From Bacillus sp. ISL-7 (GTDB lineage: Bacteria; Bacillota; Bacilli; Bacillales_B; DSM-18226), in assembly GCF_018613065.1 (NCBI RefSeq), contig NZ_JAGGQW010000056.1:62001-126000 (forward strand): a stretch of DNA of 64,000 nt. Direction: 5' to 3'. The translations under genes were made by a program, and so were the position numbers. The notes below the pieces were generated by a model. That model saw only the letters and a program-made list of their open reading frames with translations. It was not told where the DNA came from and ran no database searches. Numbering within the stretch: the stretch's first letter is position 1; each line of letters starts with the position of its first letter. Positions 17,896 to 25,127 of the stretch are shown piece by piece.

Positions 17896-19842
17896 TTATG
17901 GAAACGGATGCGGATGTGGGTTTAATTGTTTAAGTGTCAGCGGTTGTTTTGAATAACCGAGTTCCATCGGTACCCTGAGCACACGCTCCAGCCCAGTTAC
18001 ACGGGTAAGATGTTGTCCGAATGTCATCGGCAGCATCCCCGGAATCAGCACTTTCACGCAATACAATCCGTTCCGTTTCAATTCTGGTGCCGTCTGGTCC
18101 ACCACAATTACATCAAGATTTAATGGTCGAAAAACTTGAAGTATGTCCAGCAGATCATCTGTAAGGTCCGTATGCCTCGATTTCCACTTGAATTCCTCGT
18201 CAAATGTTCTCAAGGGACGATTATCTTCAAGTAAAAAATCCAGGCGATCTTCCGCTTTCGGCAAACCGTACAGCATCCCATGATCATCCATCTGTTGCAC
18301 CAGAGATGAATCTTGCAGCATTCGGCTATACTTTTCCTGGTTAGACTCCAATTTTTCGTCAAGCGTCAGCATCATGCCAGCCAACTCATGGACAGCGCTC
18401 TTAACCGCTCTTACCGGGTCCAGATGTGCTCCAGCCGCACAGATGAGATTTAACCCCTTTTTCTTCATGTTTTTAGCAATCGCACAAATACTTGGTATTC
18501 CATGCTCCATCGTCGAGTTATACAAATAAAGATCATATCCCGCGACCGACCTCATACGTTCGATCATTAACTGCAATTCTTGGTCATCAGCTGAGGAAGG
18601 GTCAAGACGCGGCAGGTTCAGCTGTGCGTACCAAGTCATTAGAAATGAATCACGCTCCACCACTTCCATAATTCCGTAAAAAATAGACTCCTCCAAACTT
18701 CCGCCTAATGCACATCCGTTGGAAGTTTCATAGACAAATCCACGCTGCCCGCAGCCCAAGCTGTAATAGGCAAGCAACTCTGGCACAAGAATCGGACGCT
18801 CTTCCAAAAACGAATAACCCCATACCCAATTCATTGATCGTTCAGGATTAAACGGTTGAAAAGGAAAACCATGCTGCTCATACTGTTCCTTTGCATGCAC
18901 ACCTACTTTCATAGGATTAAGTGCCTTATTTTTCAAATTGCTGAAACTATCAAAGACGACTGTACGTTTCCCGCGTGGCTCCAGACCGCAGTACCGCTCG
19001 AGTCCTTCTAAAATGGCAGTCAACTCACTTACCTCATATGAATTTGTCCTTCCTGCTGTTCCCTCATCCCCCTCGAACAAAGGCAGATTCACACTGACAT
19101 CGGCAAATGGCGGCACGAGGTCAACCATTTTACCATTCAAAAGGCCCGTTCGATGATCTAGGTAGTCTTTAACTAAAACTTTATTCAGATCATCCAACGA
19201 ACGGCAGCGGTAACTGTCTAGGCTGATCTTCGGACTTGGATGCAATGAGATTTGAGCAGCGTCCTCCGAATCGTCTGGTAAATGGCTGCAAACCGGACAC
19301 AGCGGGTCAGGGAGAAAGGAATGCCATGAACTCTTTAATGTTTTCAAATTAATTAAACATACCTGTTCTTCCGAAAGTGCATGATCACCCTGCAAAATTC
19401 GCTGTGCCTCTGCTCTGATCTGGTATGACAGCTGCAAGAGTCCTGTGAAGGATACCCAGCCTTCAGGCTGCATACCACGGTATTCCTTCAGCCTCTGCTT
19501 CATCTCCCACATCTCTTTTCGGTCGCGTCCAGCCATGAGACGTCTCATATCCGCACACTGAGAACACCCCGGCGTCCCTGGTCGAATTAGCGGCCCCACT
19601 ACACCCTCTCCAAATGAAACGAAGCCTCGCAGCCATGGTGTACCTGTTAGCCGAAATATCTCTTCTGCCTTTTGATGAACGGAAGGATTCCAGGCATCCT
19701 GCAGCACCAGAGCCAAATCAGTTTTTTTCGGTACAACCGCCTCGAATTCGGTCTGGCGAACTACATGGTAATGAGCGAACAGTTCTTCACATACACTGTC
19801 CGCCACCACCCCTTCTCCAACAACCAACACGACAGCGCTCAC
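17896..19842 (-). CDS. TOMM cyclodehydratase: leader-binding domain fused to YcaO
   Basis: 648 residues. The N-terminal third is a degraded E1-like/leader-peptide-binding region with two CxxC pairs (CSQC, CPVC) likely to hold a structural zinc. From about residue 210 comes the YcaO domain: SELTAILEGLERYC and EESIFYGIMEVVERDSF match the ATP-binding acidic motifs. The protein ends in a proline-rich tail, LNPHPHPFP, the PxPxP motif of TOMM YcaO enzymes. It activates amide backbones of the precursor with ATP to cyclise Cys (and possibly Ser/Thr). The start is GTG, overlapping the upstream stop as GTGA, so translation is coupled. Confidence 0.92.
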   Translation of the reverse strand: MSAVVLVVGEGVVADSVCEELFAHYHVVRQTEFEAVVPKKTDLALVLQDAWNPSVHQKAEEIFRLTGTPWLRGFVSFGEGVVGPLIRPGTPGCSQCADMRRLMAGRDRKEMWEMKQRLKEYRGMQPEGWVSFTGLLQLSYQIRAEAQRILQGDHALSEEQVCLINLKTLKSSWHSFLPDPLCPVCSHLPDDSEDAAQISLHPSPKISLDSYRCRSLDDLNKVLVKDYLDHRTGLLNGKMVDLVPPFADVSVNLPLFEGDEGTAGRTNSYEVSELTAILEGLERYCGLEPRGKRTVVFDSFSNLKNKALNPMKVGVHAKEQYEQHGFPFQPFNPERSMNWVWGYSFLEERPILVPELLAYYSLGCGQRGFVYETSNGCALGGSLEESIFYGIMEVVERDSFLMTWYAQLNLPRLDPSSADDQELQLMIERMRSVAGYDLYLYNSTMEHGIPSICAIAKNMKKKGLNLICAAGAHLDPVRAVKSAVHELAGMMLTLDEKLESNQEKYSRMLQDSSLVQQMDDHGMLYGLPKAEDRLDFLLEDNRPLRTFDEEFKWKSRHTDLTDDLLDILQVFRPLNLDVIVVDQTAPELKRNGLYCVKVLIPGMLPMTFGQHLTRVTGLERVLRVPMELGYSKQPLTLKQLNPHPHPFP

Positions 19843-21803
19843 CTAGATTCCTCCTTTCGAAGCAACACACCAAACACCCCTGCCAATCCTTCTTTCAAAA
19901 ATGGTTCTATTTCTTGTTCGAACACCGAAAGCCGCTTATGATTTCGTTCCAAGACTTCCATAGCGGACTGCAAGTTCTCGGATTTTATCCTCTCTTCACA
20001 AGCAGGGATTACTAGGCTTAGCGGCACCATTTCTTCCAGAAGCAAGGATGAAACATCAAACACTTGCTCGGTGAGGCTAGTATTTGGGTTTTGAACTTTG
20101 ATTAGTGCTTGTTGTAACGCCTTCCGTAACGCCAATGTTATATTCAAATCTACACTGCGATACCAGCCGTCACTTGTACCGACCCATGCCACAGGGAAAC
20201 CGGACACTTCCTCCCCTAAGCCGATAACTGGTGCCCCCTGCATTGTAGTCAGCGCCTGCAGATAAAACCGGCAACGCTCATCCTCTACAGCACTCAAGTG
20301 CACCCGAGAGATAGATATCTTCTGATTAAACTGTTGAATGTTCAGCTCTTCGGCCAAACACTTTTGCAACCCGCGGCAAACTCCTTCCGCAAACGTTTCC
20401 CCAGTCCCAACCCCAACAAATTCCTGCAATTCTATCATTCTACCCTCTACTTCCTGATGTGGAAGTAGCCTCGTAGCGAGCAAATCGACCATTCGTGACG
20501 CATAGGCTTCAATCCCAGCAAGACCGGCTTCCCTTCGAGCCTCCTCATGTGTCAGTCCTGAACAGACAATTTCTCCTAACAGCTTAGCCGGTCCGGCAGA
20601 TAAAGGGTCGACTGCCTGCACACGACACTGAGCTAACGGAAGTTGCTTTAAATTTCCCTCCTCCCAAATATGGAAAATCCCTGACTCTTTTGATGTCAAT
20701 TGGTGGAAAAAAAGTAGCAATTCACTCGGTTCATCACTGCTTAATCCCTGTCCAATCCGCCTATCGAAATCTTCTACCCATTTAGTCGATATTCGTCCGG
20801 TCACCAGTGGATGGGGAATAAACGAGTGCCAGTGTCCTTCCAACGTATCAAGATCAAGCAAAAAGAATTGATTCTTTTGTTCCAGTTCGGTTACTCCTGT
20901 AACCTCTTTAAACAATTCAAATACGATTACATTGGCCAACATTGCGCCGGCAGTGGAAGAGAAAGCAGTAATTTGCTGGTCTTTGAGTAGCACAGATTGG
21001 TGCAAGCGGCGCCAAGCAGACTCCCAGCTCGACTCAGATTCTGGATTCACTAACGGACCCGCTATTCCCACCTGCTGTAAGCAAATAGCAGGGAGGAATG
21101 CCTTTTTCTCTTCCCCACAAACCGTATGCAGAAGCCGCAACTCCTCTAAATTGCCTTCTTGTGACACATACAAAATCGAATCAAACGGCTGCACACACTC
21201 CCGCCAAAAACTCACCCCATCGTCCTTCAGGCTGACCTCCTCTACCTCCACCTCAGGGTCTGTCTTACAGGCATGTGCCACAAGTTCCGTTAACCGCCGT
21301 CTATTAGTCGGTACCGTGTCAGTGATTAACAATTTGAACTTGGGTAATCCGGATTCAATTAACGAAGACACTAACGAAACAAAAAAAGGACCTGAGCCAA
21401 CTGCCAACACTTTGGCCTGACGATAGGTTTGAAAACGGTACGCTCCCGAATCAACAAAACTGTCGACAAATTCAATTTGAAAAGCATGCCTTTTAAGAAC
21501 CTGATCCTCCAATTGATGCGGATGATCTTGACTTACATCACGGACAAACCCATTTCGATACAGCACTTCTGCAATTTCATACACTCGATCTCGGTATGGG
21601 CCCGGCAATCCCTCTGTTAAATTCCCCAAAGTATACTCCCCGTTGAACATCGGTATCAGCTTTTCAACCCACTGATCGATCGTACTGCCTTCCATACGGA
21701 ACGAGCTAATGTTGTTCCGAAAATACACACCGTTGTTTGAATCTGGGAGAAAAAACGTATCCCTTTTCACTTTCAGACGCATAGAAGGGTTCAAACTTGT
21801 CAT
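19839..21803 (-). CDS. Thiazole-containing bacteriocin maturation protein, ThiF-like (ocin_ThiF_like family)
   Basis: 654 residues from ATG 21803 (AGGAGG 6 bases upstream). N-terminal MRLKVKRDTFFLPDSNNGVYFRN resembles leader-binding PqqD-like regions of TOMM partners. A Rossmann-like ThiF/E1 segment, AKVLAVGSGPFFVSLVSSLIESG, lies near residue 130; the usual catalytic Cys and ThiF ATP site are not evident. The arrangement with YcaO and SagB genes is that described for the heterocycloanthracin loci of the B. cereus group. It probably docks the precursor leader onto the cyclodehydratase. Confidence 0.85.
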   Translation of the reverse strand: MTSLNPSMRLKVKRDTFFLPDSNNGVYFRNNISSFRMEGSTIDQWVEKLIPMFNGEYTLGNLTEGLPGPYRDRVYEIAEVLYRNGFVRDVSQDHPHQLEDQVLKRHAFQIEFVDSFVDSGAYRFQTYRQAKVLAVGSGPFFVSLVSSLIESGLPKFKLLITDTVPTNRRRLTELVAHACKTDPEVEVEEVSLKDDGVSFWRECVQPFDSILYVSQEGNLEELRLLHTVCGEEKKAFLPAICLQQVGIAGPLVNPESESSWESAWRRLHQSVLLKDQQITAFSSTAGAMLANVIVFELFKEVTGVTELEQKNQFFLLDLDTLEGHWHSFIPHPLVTGRISTKWVEDFDRRIGQGLSSDEPSELLLFFHQLTSKESGIFHIWEEGNLKQLPLAQCRVQAVDPLSAGPAKLLGEIVCSGLTHEEARREAGLAGIEAYASRMVDLLATRLLPHQEVEGRMIELQEFVGVGTGETFAEGVCRGLQKCLAEELNIQQFNQKISISRVHLSAVEDERCRFYLQALTTMQGAPVIGLGEEVSGFPVAWVGTSDGWYRSVDLNITLALRKALQQALIKVQNPNTSLTEQVFDVSSLLLEEMVPLSLVIPACEERIKSENLQSAMEVLERNHKRLSVFEQEIEPFLKEGLAGVFGVLLRKEESR

Positions 21804-21894
21804 TTCGCTCCTCCTTAGCCGTAGCTTTACTCCATTCTGTAACATCACTTCACTATAATTCTATGTACCGCAATTTGTCCCTTATGTCTAAGCT

Positions 21895-21943
21895 AAAAGA
21901 GAAGAGCCCCTACAAAAACTCATGCAGGGACTGTCTCTTCTTC
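21895..21943 (-). terminator. Imperfect terminator/attenuator between precursor and modification genes
   Basis: On the minus strand GAAGAG...CCCT and AGGGG.CTCTTC pair around a long loop, followed by TCTTTT. A partial terminator would let the precursor be made in excess of the enzymes. Confidence 0.5.
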
Positions 21944-21978
21944 TTAAAAATCAGTTTTACATTAGAAAAATCGAACGA

Positions 21979-22296
21979 TTAACCGCCGCACCGATGTCCA
22001 CCGCATCGATGGCCGCCGCCACAATTAGAGCAATGAGAGCAATTAGAACACCTAAAGCAACTAGAGCAACGGAAACAACTAAAGCAGTTAAAGCAGTTAA
22101 AACAGCTAAAGCAACTAAAACAACTAAAACAGCGGCCAAAACCACCAATACCACCAATACCGCCAATACCGCCAAAACCGCCGAATTGTCGGGACTGATC
22201 ATCATTGTAGTATTGGTTATAGTCAAAAGGAACTGCCTGACTCGCTTGGAAATCGCCAACGTTCAACATTTGGAGATCATTTTGGAAAGGATTCAT
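21979..22296 (-). CDS. Heterocycloanthracin/sonorensin-family TOMM bacteriocin precursor
   Basis: 105 residues from ATG 22296; GGAGGT lies 6 bases upstream, while the ATG at 22302 abuts it and is too close. The leader (about residues 1-38) includes FQNDLQMLNVGDFQASQAVPF. A Gly-Gly-Ile/Phe run (38-54) follows. The core starts at Cys56 and has 15 Cys, 13 of them at every third position (RCFSCFSCFSCFNC...SHCSNC), and ends in GGGHRCGGHRCGG. The intervening residues are mainly Phe, Ser, Asn and Arg. This is the classic substrate of the YcaO/SagB pair downstream. Confidence 0.92.
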   Translation of the reverse strand: MNPFQNDLQMLNVGDFQASQAVPFDYNQYYNDDQSRQFGGFGGIGGIGGIGGFGRCFSCFSCFSCFNCFNCFSCFRCSSCFRCSNCSHCSNCGGGHRCGGHRCGG

Positions 22297-22330
22297 TTTC
22301 ATACCTCCGTCTATTTTAAATGAACAATTT

Positions 22331-22340
22331 GTGCTAGCAC
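22331..22340. promoter_or_regulatory. Palindrome upstream of the TOMM precursor
   Basis: GTGCTAGCAC is a perfect 10-base palindrome 35 bases before the precursor ATG. CTAGCACATGA, which includes half of it, is also found upstream of the cell-wall hydrolase at 8669. Operator function is only a suggestion. Confidence 0.35.
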
Positions 22341-22394
22341 ATGAAAGGGGAACAGAACAAATCAGAAAAAAGTGTGTTACAGGTGAATTCACCG

Positions 22395-22511
22395 ATGCTT
22401 CAAGTACTCTCTCCATCAAAATATGAAAAATGGGTGGGTATTGCCACTGATTCAAAAGCCTATTTTTATGGGACATCTATTCAATTTACTAGATTTAAAC
22501 TAAAGTACTAG
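22395..22511 (+). CDS. Possible small protein divergent from the TOMM precursor
   Basis: A 38-residue frame, MLQVLSPSKYEKWVGIATDS through FTRFKLKY, with AGGTG about 9 bases before the ATG. The composition looks protein-like but I do not recognise it. Its place next to the precursor invites a role in immunity or regulation; there is no direct evidence. Confidence 0.3.
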   Translation: MLQVLSPSKYEKWVGIATDSKAYFYGTSIQFTRFKLKY

Positions 22512-22654
22512 GGAACTCAATAGGCAGCGCAGAAGGACTACCACACAAAATGGCCCATATTGAGTCAATGGTGCATTTTTAGTGACGTAGTTTCATACAT
22601 AAGAAAAGTGCATTATTTACAGATGCTATAACATCGTATCCAAGGAGGAAAATC

Positions 22655-22912
22655 ATGATACAACAAACAGTAACAATCAACAGGAATGCAGGTTTATATG
22701 CTCAGCCGGTCAATCAATTAGTTCAAAATGCTTCTCGATTTAATGCTGATATCTTTCTTACTTATAAAGGACGGAAGGTTAATGTAAAATCGGTACTCGG
22801 TGTTTTATCGTTAGCGATCCCTAAACAGGCAGAAATTATATTAGAAGTTTCCGGGGACGATGAAATAGAAGCACTAAGAGAGGTAATTCATACGTTGGAA
22901 ATGGTTGAGTAG
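22655..22912 (+). CDS. HPr-family protein, Crh-like, lacking the phosphorylatable histidine
   Basis: 85 residues, full length for HPr. The active-site loop reads AGLYAQPV: position 15 is Tyr instead of the His phosphorylated by enzyme I, and residue 17 is Gln instead of Arg. The regulatory site is intact, with Ser46 in VNVKSVLGVLSLAI. Thus it cannot pass phosphate to PTS sugars but could be phosphorylated by HPr kinase and work with CcpA, as Crh (Gln15) does. The start MIQQTVTI also resembles Crh. Good ribosome site (AAGGAGG). It stands alone, between the TOMM precursor and a DUF1275 gene. Confidence 0.85.
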   Translation: MIQQTVTINRNAGLYAQPVNQLVQNASRFNADIFLTYKGRKVNVKSVLGVLSLAIPKQAEIILEVSGDDEIEALREVIHTLEMVE

Positions 22913-22937
22913 GAAGATTTCAATAGGAAGACAGGAA

Positions 22938-22965
22938 GAGGCTGGTTCTCCTTTGTTCCAGCCTC
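22938..22965. terminator. Hairpin between convergent genes
   Basis: GAGGCTGG...CCAGCCTC, 8 bp stem with a 12-base loop. There is no strong T-run on either side, so termination would be weak. Confidence 0.45.
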
Positions 22966-22994
22966 CTCTACACAATTACCCGGCACCTAACATA

Positions 22995-23690
22995 CTATCT
23001 TATCGTTAAGGACTTGCTTATATACCCTCGATCCCGGTGATACAAAATAATTGCAATCACTAAGATTCCAGAAGCAATCCAAATAGAGGTGTTCCCTAAG
23101 TAGGTGGTGGAAAATGTCCCGGTTAATGCTCCAAATAAAAAGGAAAGAATGATCACAAAAAATTCTTTGAATTGTTTTCTGGCTTCATCATTATCTTCTT
23201 TTAAGGCCAAATAGGCTGCTTGAGTTGCCGTCCGAAGATTTCCTGTTGTCATGGTTGAATTGTAAGCCCATTTGTCGATTTTATTAAAAGTAGAAATTTG
23301 TAAAGAGGATACAAATGCGATACATACAGTTACTACGATGTTCGGCACACTTCGTGGTAATAGACCTACAATAATTAATACAAGGCATTCTAAGATAAGA
23401 ATTGACCTTCTATAGCTGTGTAGAACTTGTCTAACACGAGGAATTTTAGCCATTTCTGATACCAAAACACCTAAGATAAATGCTAAAATGGGTGGGATAT
23501 AATGCAGAGAGCCACGCCAATCCCTGTTCGCTGCTTTTACAGCGAGCAGGACCAAATTTCCTGTTTGGGCATTGGCAAATACGCCTTCTCTGCTGATAAA
23601 AGTATAGGCATCTAGAAAACCTCCAACGACCGCTAACAAAATACCCAAATAAAATGAGTTGGACGATAACGAGGGGATTTTATCTTTCAC
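22995..23690 (-). CDS. DUF1275 (YoaK-like) membrane protein
   Basis: About 231 residues with roughly six membrane spans. It has the family opening LGILLAVVGGFLDAYTFISREGVFANAQTGN and the conserved STMTTGNLR in the second half. GTG 23690 is favoured, since AAGGAG lies about 8 bases upstream and the frame before it lacks membrane character. Function of the family is unknown. Eight 21-base repeats lie just upstream of this gene. Confidence 0.82.
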   Translation of the reverse strand: MKDKIPSLSSNSFYLGILLAVVGGFLDAYTFISREGVFANAQTGNLVLLAVKAANRDWRGSLHYIPPILAFILGVLVSEMAKIPRVRQVLHSYRRSILILECLVLIIVGLLPRSVPNIVVTVCIAFVSSLQISTFNKIDKWAYNSTMTTGNLRTATQAAYLALKEDNDEARKQFKEFFVIILSFLFGALTGTFSTTYLGNTSIWIASGILVIAIILYHRDRGYISKSLTIR

Positions 23691-23875
23691 TATGTGATCT
23701 CCTTGTTTCAATTTACTAACCTCAATAGTATTTCCTAGATGGTATAAGAAAACTATACAATGAAAAGTTCCCACATTTTTGACAATAAAAGAAAATAATT
23801 TGTTCAACCCGTCAATTTGCGGTGAAATTTTTATTATTTTCCTATTAAAATTCAGCCATATTTGCAGTTTTAGAT

Positions 23876-24034
23876 TTTATGAGCGAATTTTTATAGTTAA
23901 TGGGCGAATTTTTCTACTTTATGAGCGGATTTTCGCATTCAATGGGCGAATCGCGAAATCTATCAAAGTTTGCCATTTCTATCAGCGAATTTGCCAATCC
24001 TATCAGCGAATTCCTTTGTTCTATCAGCGAAATA
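23876..24034. repeat. Tandem array of about 21-base units
   Basis: Units of the type TTATGRGCGAATTTTT, with the GCG core at 23883, 23904, 23925, 23946, 23985, 24006 and 24027 (a degenerate copy near 23966). Spacing is exactly 21 bases in both halves, i.e. two helical turns. The array fills most of the 420-base gap 23691-24111 upstream of the DUF1275 gene. No coding frame is supported there. Confidence 0.85.
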
Positions 24035-24063
24035 GATAATAAGTACCAATGTAGAATCCAAAG

Positions 24064-24093
24064 AAAAAGGGGCTAACCCAATTAGTTAGTCCC
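24064..24093 (-). terminator. Terminator of the gene at 24112
   Basis: Minus strand GGGACTAAC...GTTAGCCCC (one mismatch), followed by TTTTTC. Confidence 0.75.
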
Positions 24094-24111
24094 AGGTTTT
24101 ACAACCCATTA

Positions 24112-24417
24112 TTATTGATTATTCCTCATCCAATCGATAAGTTCTGCGATCGCATCCTCAAAATCGACAGCCGCCGTCCCGTCTTCTGGAATTTGCTCCA
24201 TGCTATTATCGTATTCATCCAGCCTGACTATTAGTTCCTCCATACTTTCATCTGTGCTTTGTTTCTTTGATTGATATTTTTTGGCTTTATTTAAAAGGTC
24301 AGAGAACTGATCATCCTCACCAATTTCGTCAACCATACTCCATACCTCTTGTAACACCGACTCCAATCTTTGTACCGATTCGTGCAACTTTTGTAATTTC
24401 TCAATTGAGTTTTCCAT
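24112..24417 (-). CDS. Hypothetical acidic coiled-coil protein
   Basis: 101 residues, strongly acidic and helical, with a heptad-like N terminus (IEKLQKLHESVQRLESVLQEVW) and a C-terminal block VDFEDAIAELIDWMRNNQ. No signal peptide or membrane span. A decayed copy of the C-terminal block lies at 14056-14148. I do not recognise the family. Confidence 0.65.
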   Translation of the reverse strand: MENSIEKLQKLHESVQRLESVLQEVWSMVDEIGEDDQFSDLLNKAKKYQSKKQSTDESMEELIVRLDEYDNSMEQIPEDGTAAVDFEDAIAELIDWMRNNQ

Positions 24418-24555
24418 TATAAGTACTTCCTTTCTTTCTAAAAATGCAGCTCGTCTGTTTTATCTGATCCTTACTCAAACATATTATTTTCATATCCAAT
24501 AACAACTATGAAAAAACATTCGATCATCCTTCCACAGCATTTTTACCATACATTA

Positions 24556-24778
24556 ATGTCACATAATCACCCCATTGTGGTGCATTTTCCGATTGCTCTA
24601 ATCATTATCGCTACATGTTATGATTTTTTGGATGGTAACAAAGCGTAGATTTTCACCGAAGAAAGGTTTTTGGCTGTGGACCGTAGCGTTTATTATTGCT
24701 TGGATAGCAATTGGCACTGGACCCGAGCACGATTCTAGAGGAAATACAAATGTAAAAAAAACGCCTAAAGGCGTTTAA
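24556..24778 (+). pseudogene. DUF2231-type membrane protein, frameshifted and truncated
   Basis: The frame from ATG 24556 reads SHNHPIVVHFPIALIIIATC, the typical DUF2231 start (HPxxVHFPIAL). It ends at TAG after a T6 run near 24620. The next frame continues naturally with VTKRRFSPKKGFWLWTVAF and AWIAIGTGPEHDSRGN, then runs into a terminator hairpin. The gene therefore has a frameshift at a homopolymer and has lost its C-terminal half. Confidence 0.65.
24754..24776 (-). terminator. Terminator of the zinc-ribbon gene
   Basis: Minus strand AAACGCC-TTTA-GGCGTTTTTTTT, overlapping the stop codon of the gene at 24775. Confidence 0.8.
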
Positions 24779-24945
24779 TAATTACACTTTGGACAAGGTT
24801 GAAAGCGGTGTTTTTCATGTCCGCATTGTCTGCACTTGTCTGAGTATTGTTTACTATTTTTAAACTTCCATTGTTCATACGTGATCCCATAAGAACCTTC
24901 ATCGTTTAAGTATTTGATATAATCATTCCCATAAGGATAGATCAA
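24775..24945 (-). CDS. Small zinc-ribbon protein
   Basis: 56 residues from a TTG start; GGAGGTGATT lies 5 to 7 bases upstream. N-terminal IYPYGNDYIKYLNDEGSYG, then a four-cysteine knuckle CRQCGHEKHRFQPCPKC at the C terminus, expected to bind zinc. Such rubredoxin/zinc-ribbon minis are common in Bacillus, with unknown partners. It is transcribed alone, with its own terminator. Confidence 0.65.
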   Translation of the reverse strand: MIYPYGNDYIKYLNDEGSYGITYEQWKFKNSKQYSDKCRQCGHEKHRFQPCPKCNY

Positions 24946-25020
24946 CTAAATCACCTCCAGCGCTCCCTATAAATGTATGCGCTTACATACACTAAAAACA
25001 CTGAAAATAAATAAAAAAAA

Positions 25021-25032
25021 GTGTCAGGCACC
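25021..25032. repeat. Half copy of the GTGTCAGGCACC element
   Basis: GTGTCAGGCACC, followed 15 bases later by GGGCCAAACAC, a decayed second arm. Confidence 0.55.
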
Positions 25033-25127
25033 AATCATTTTCTGAAAGGGCCAAACACTTTCGCTGGCATAAGATGACCGACCTAAAAAATTAGGACCAA
25101 CCGTGAAAGGTTGATCCTAGTCCCATA

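Noticed and set aside
21957..22259. Hydrophobic Val/Leu/Ala-rich minus-strand frame over the precursor
   Set aside because: Another frame of the same repeat; the Cys-rich frame has the proper ribosome site and family match.
21922..22323. Long plus-strand frame full of Thr/Ala/Lys opposite the TOMM precursor
   Set aside because: It is the mirror of the Cys-triplet repeat on the other strand; no ribosome site and extreme low complexity.
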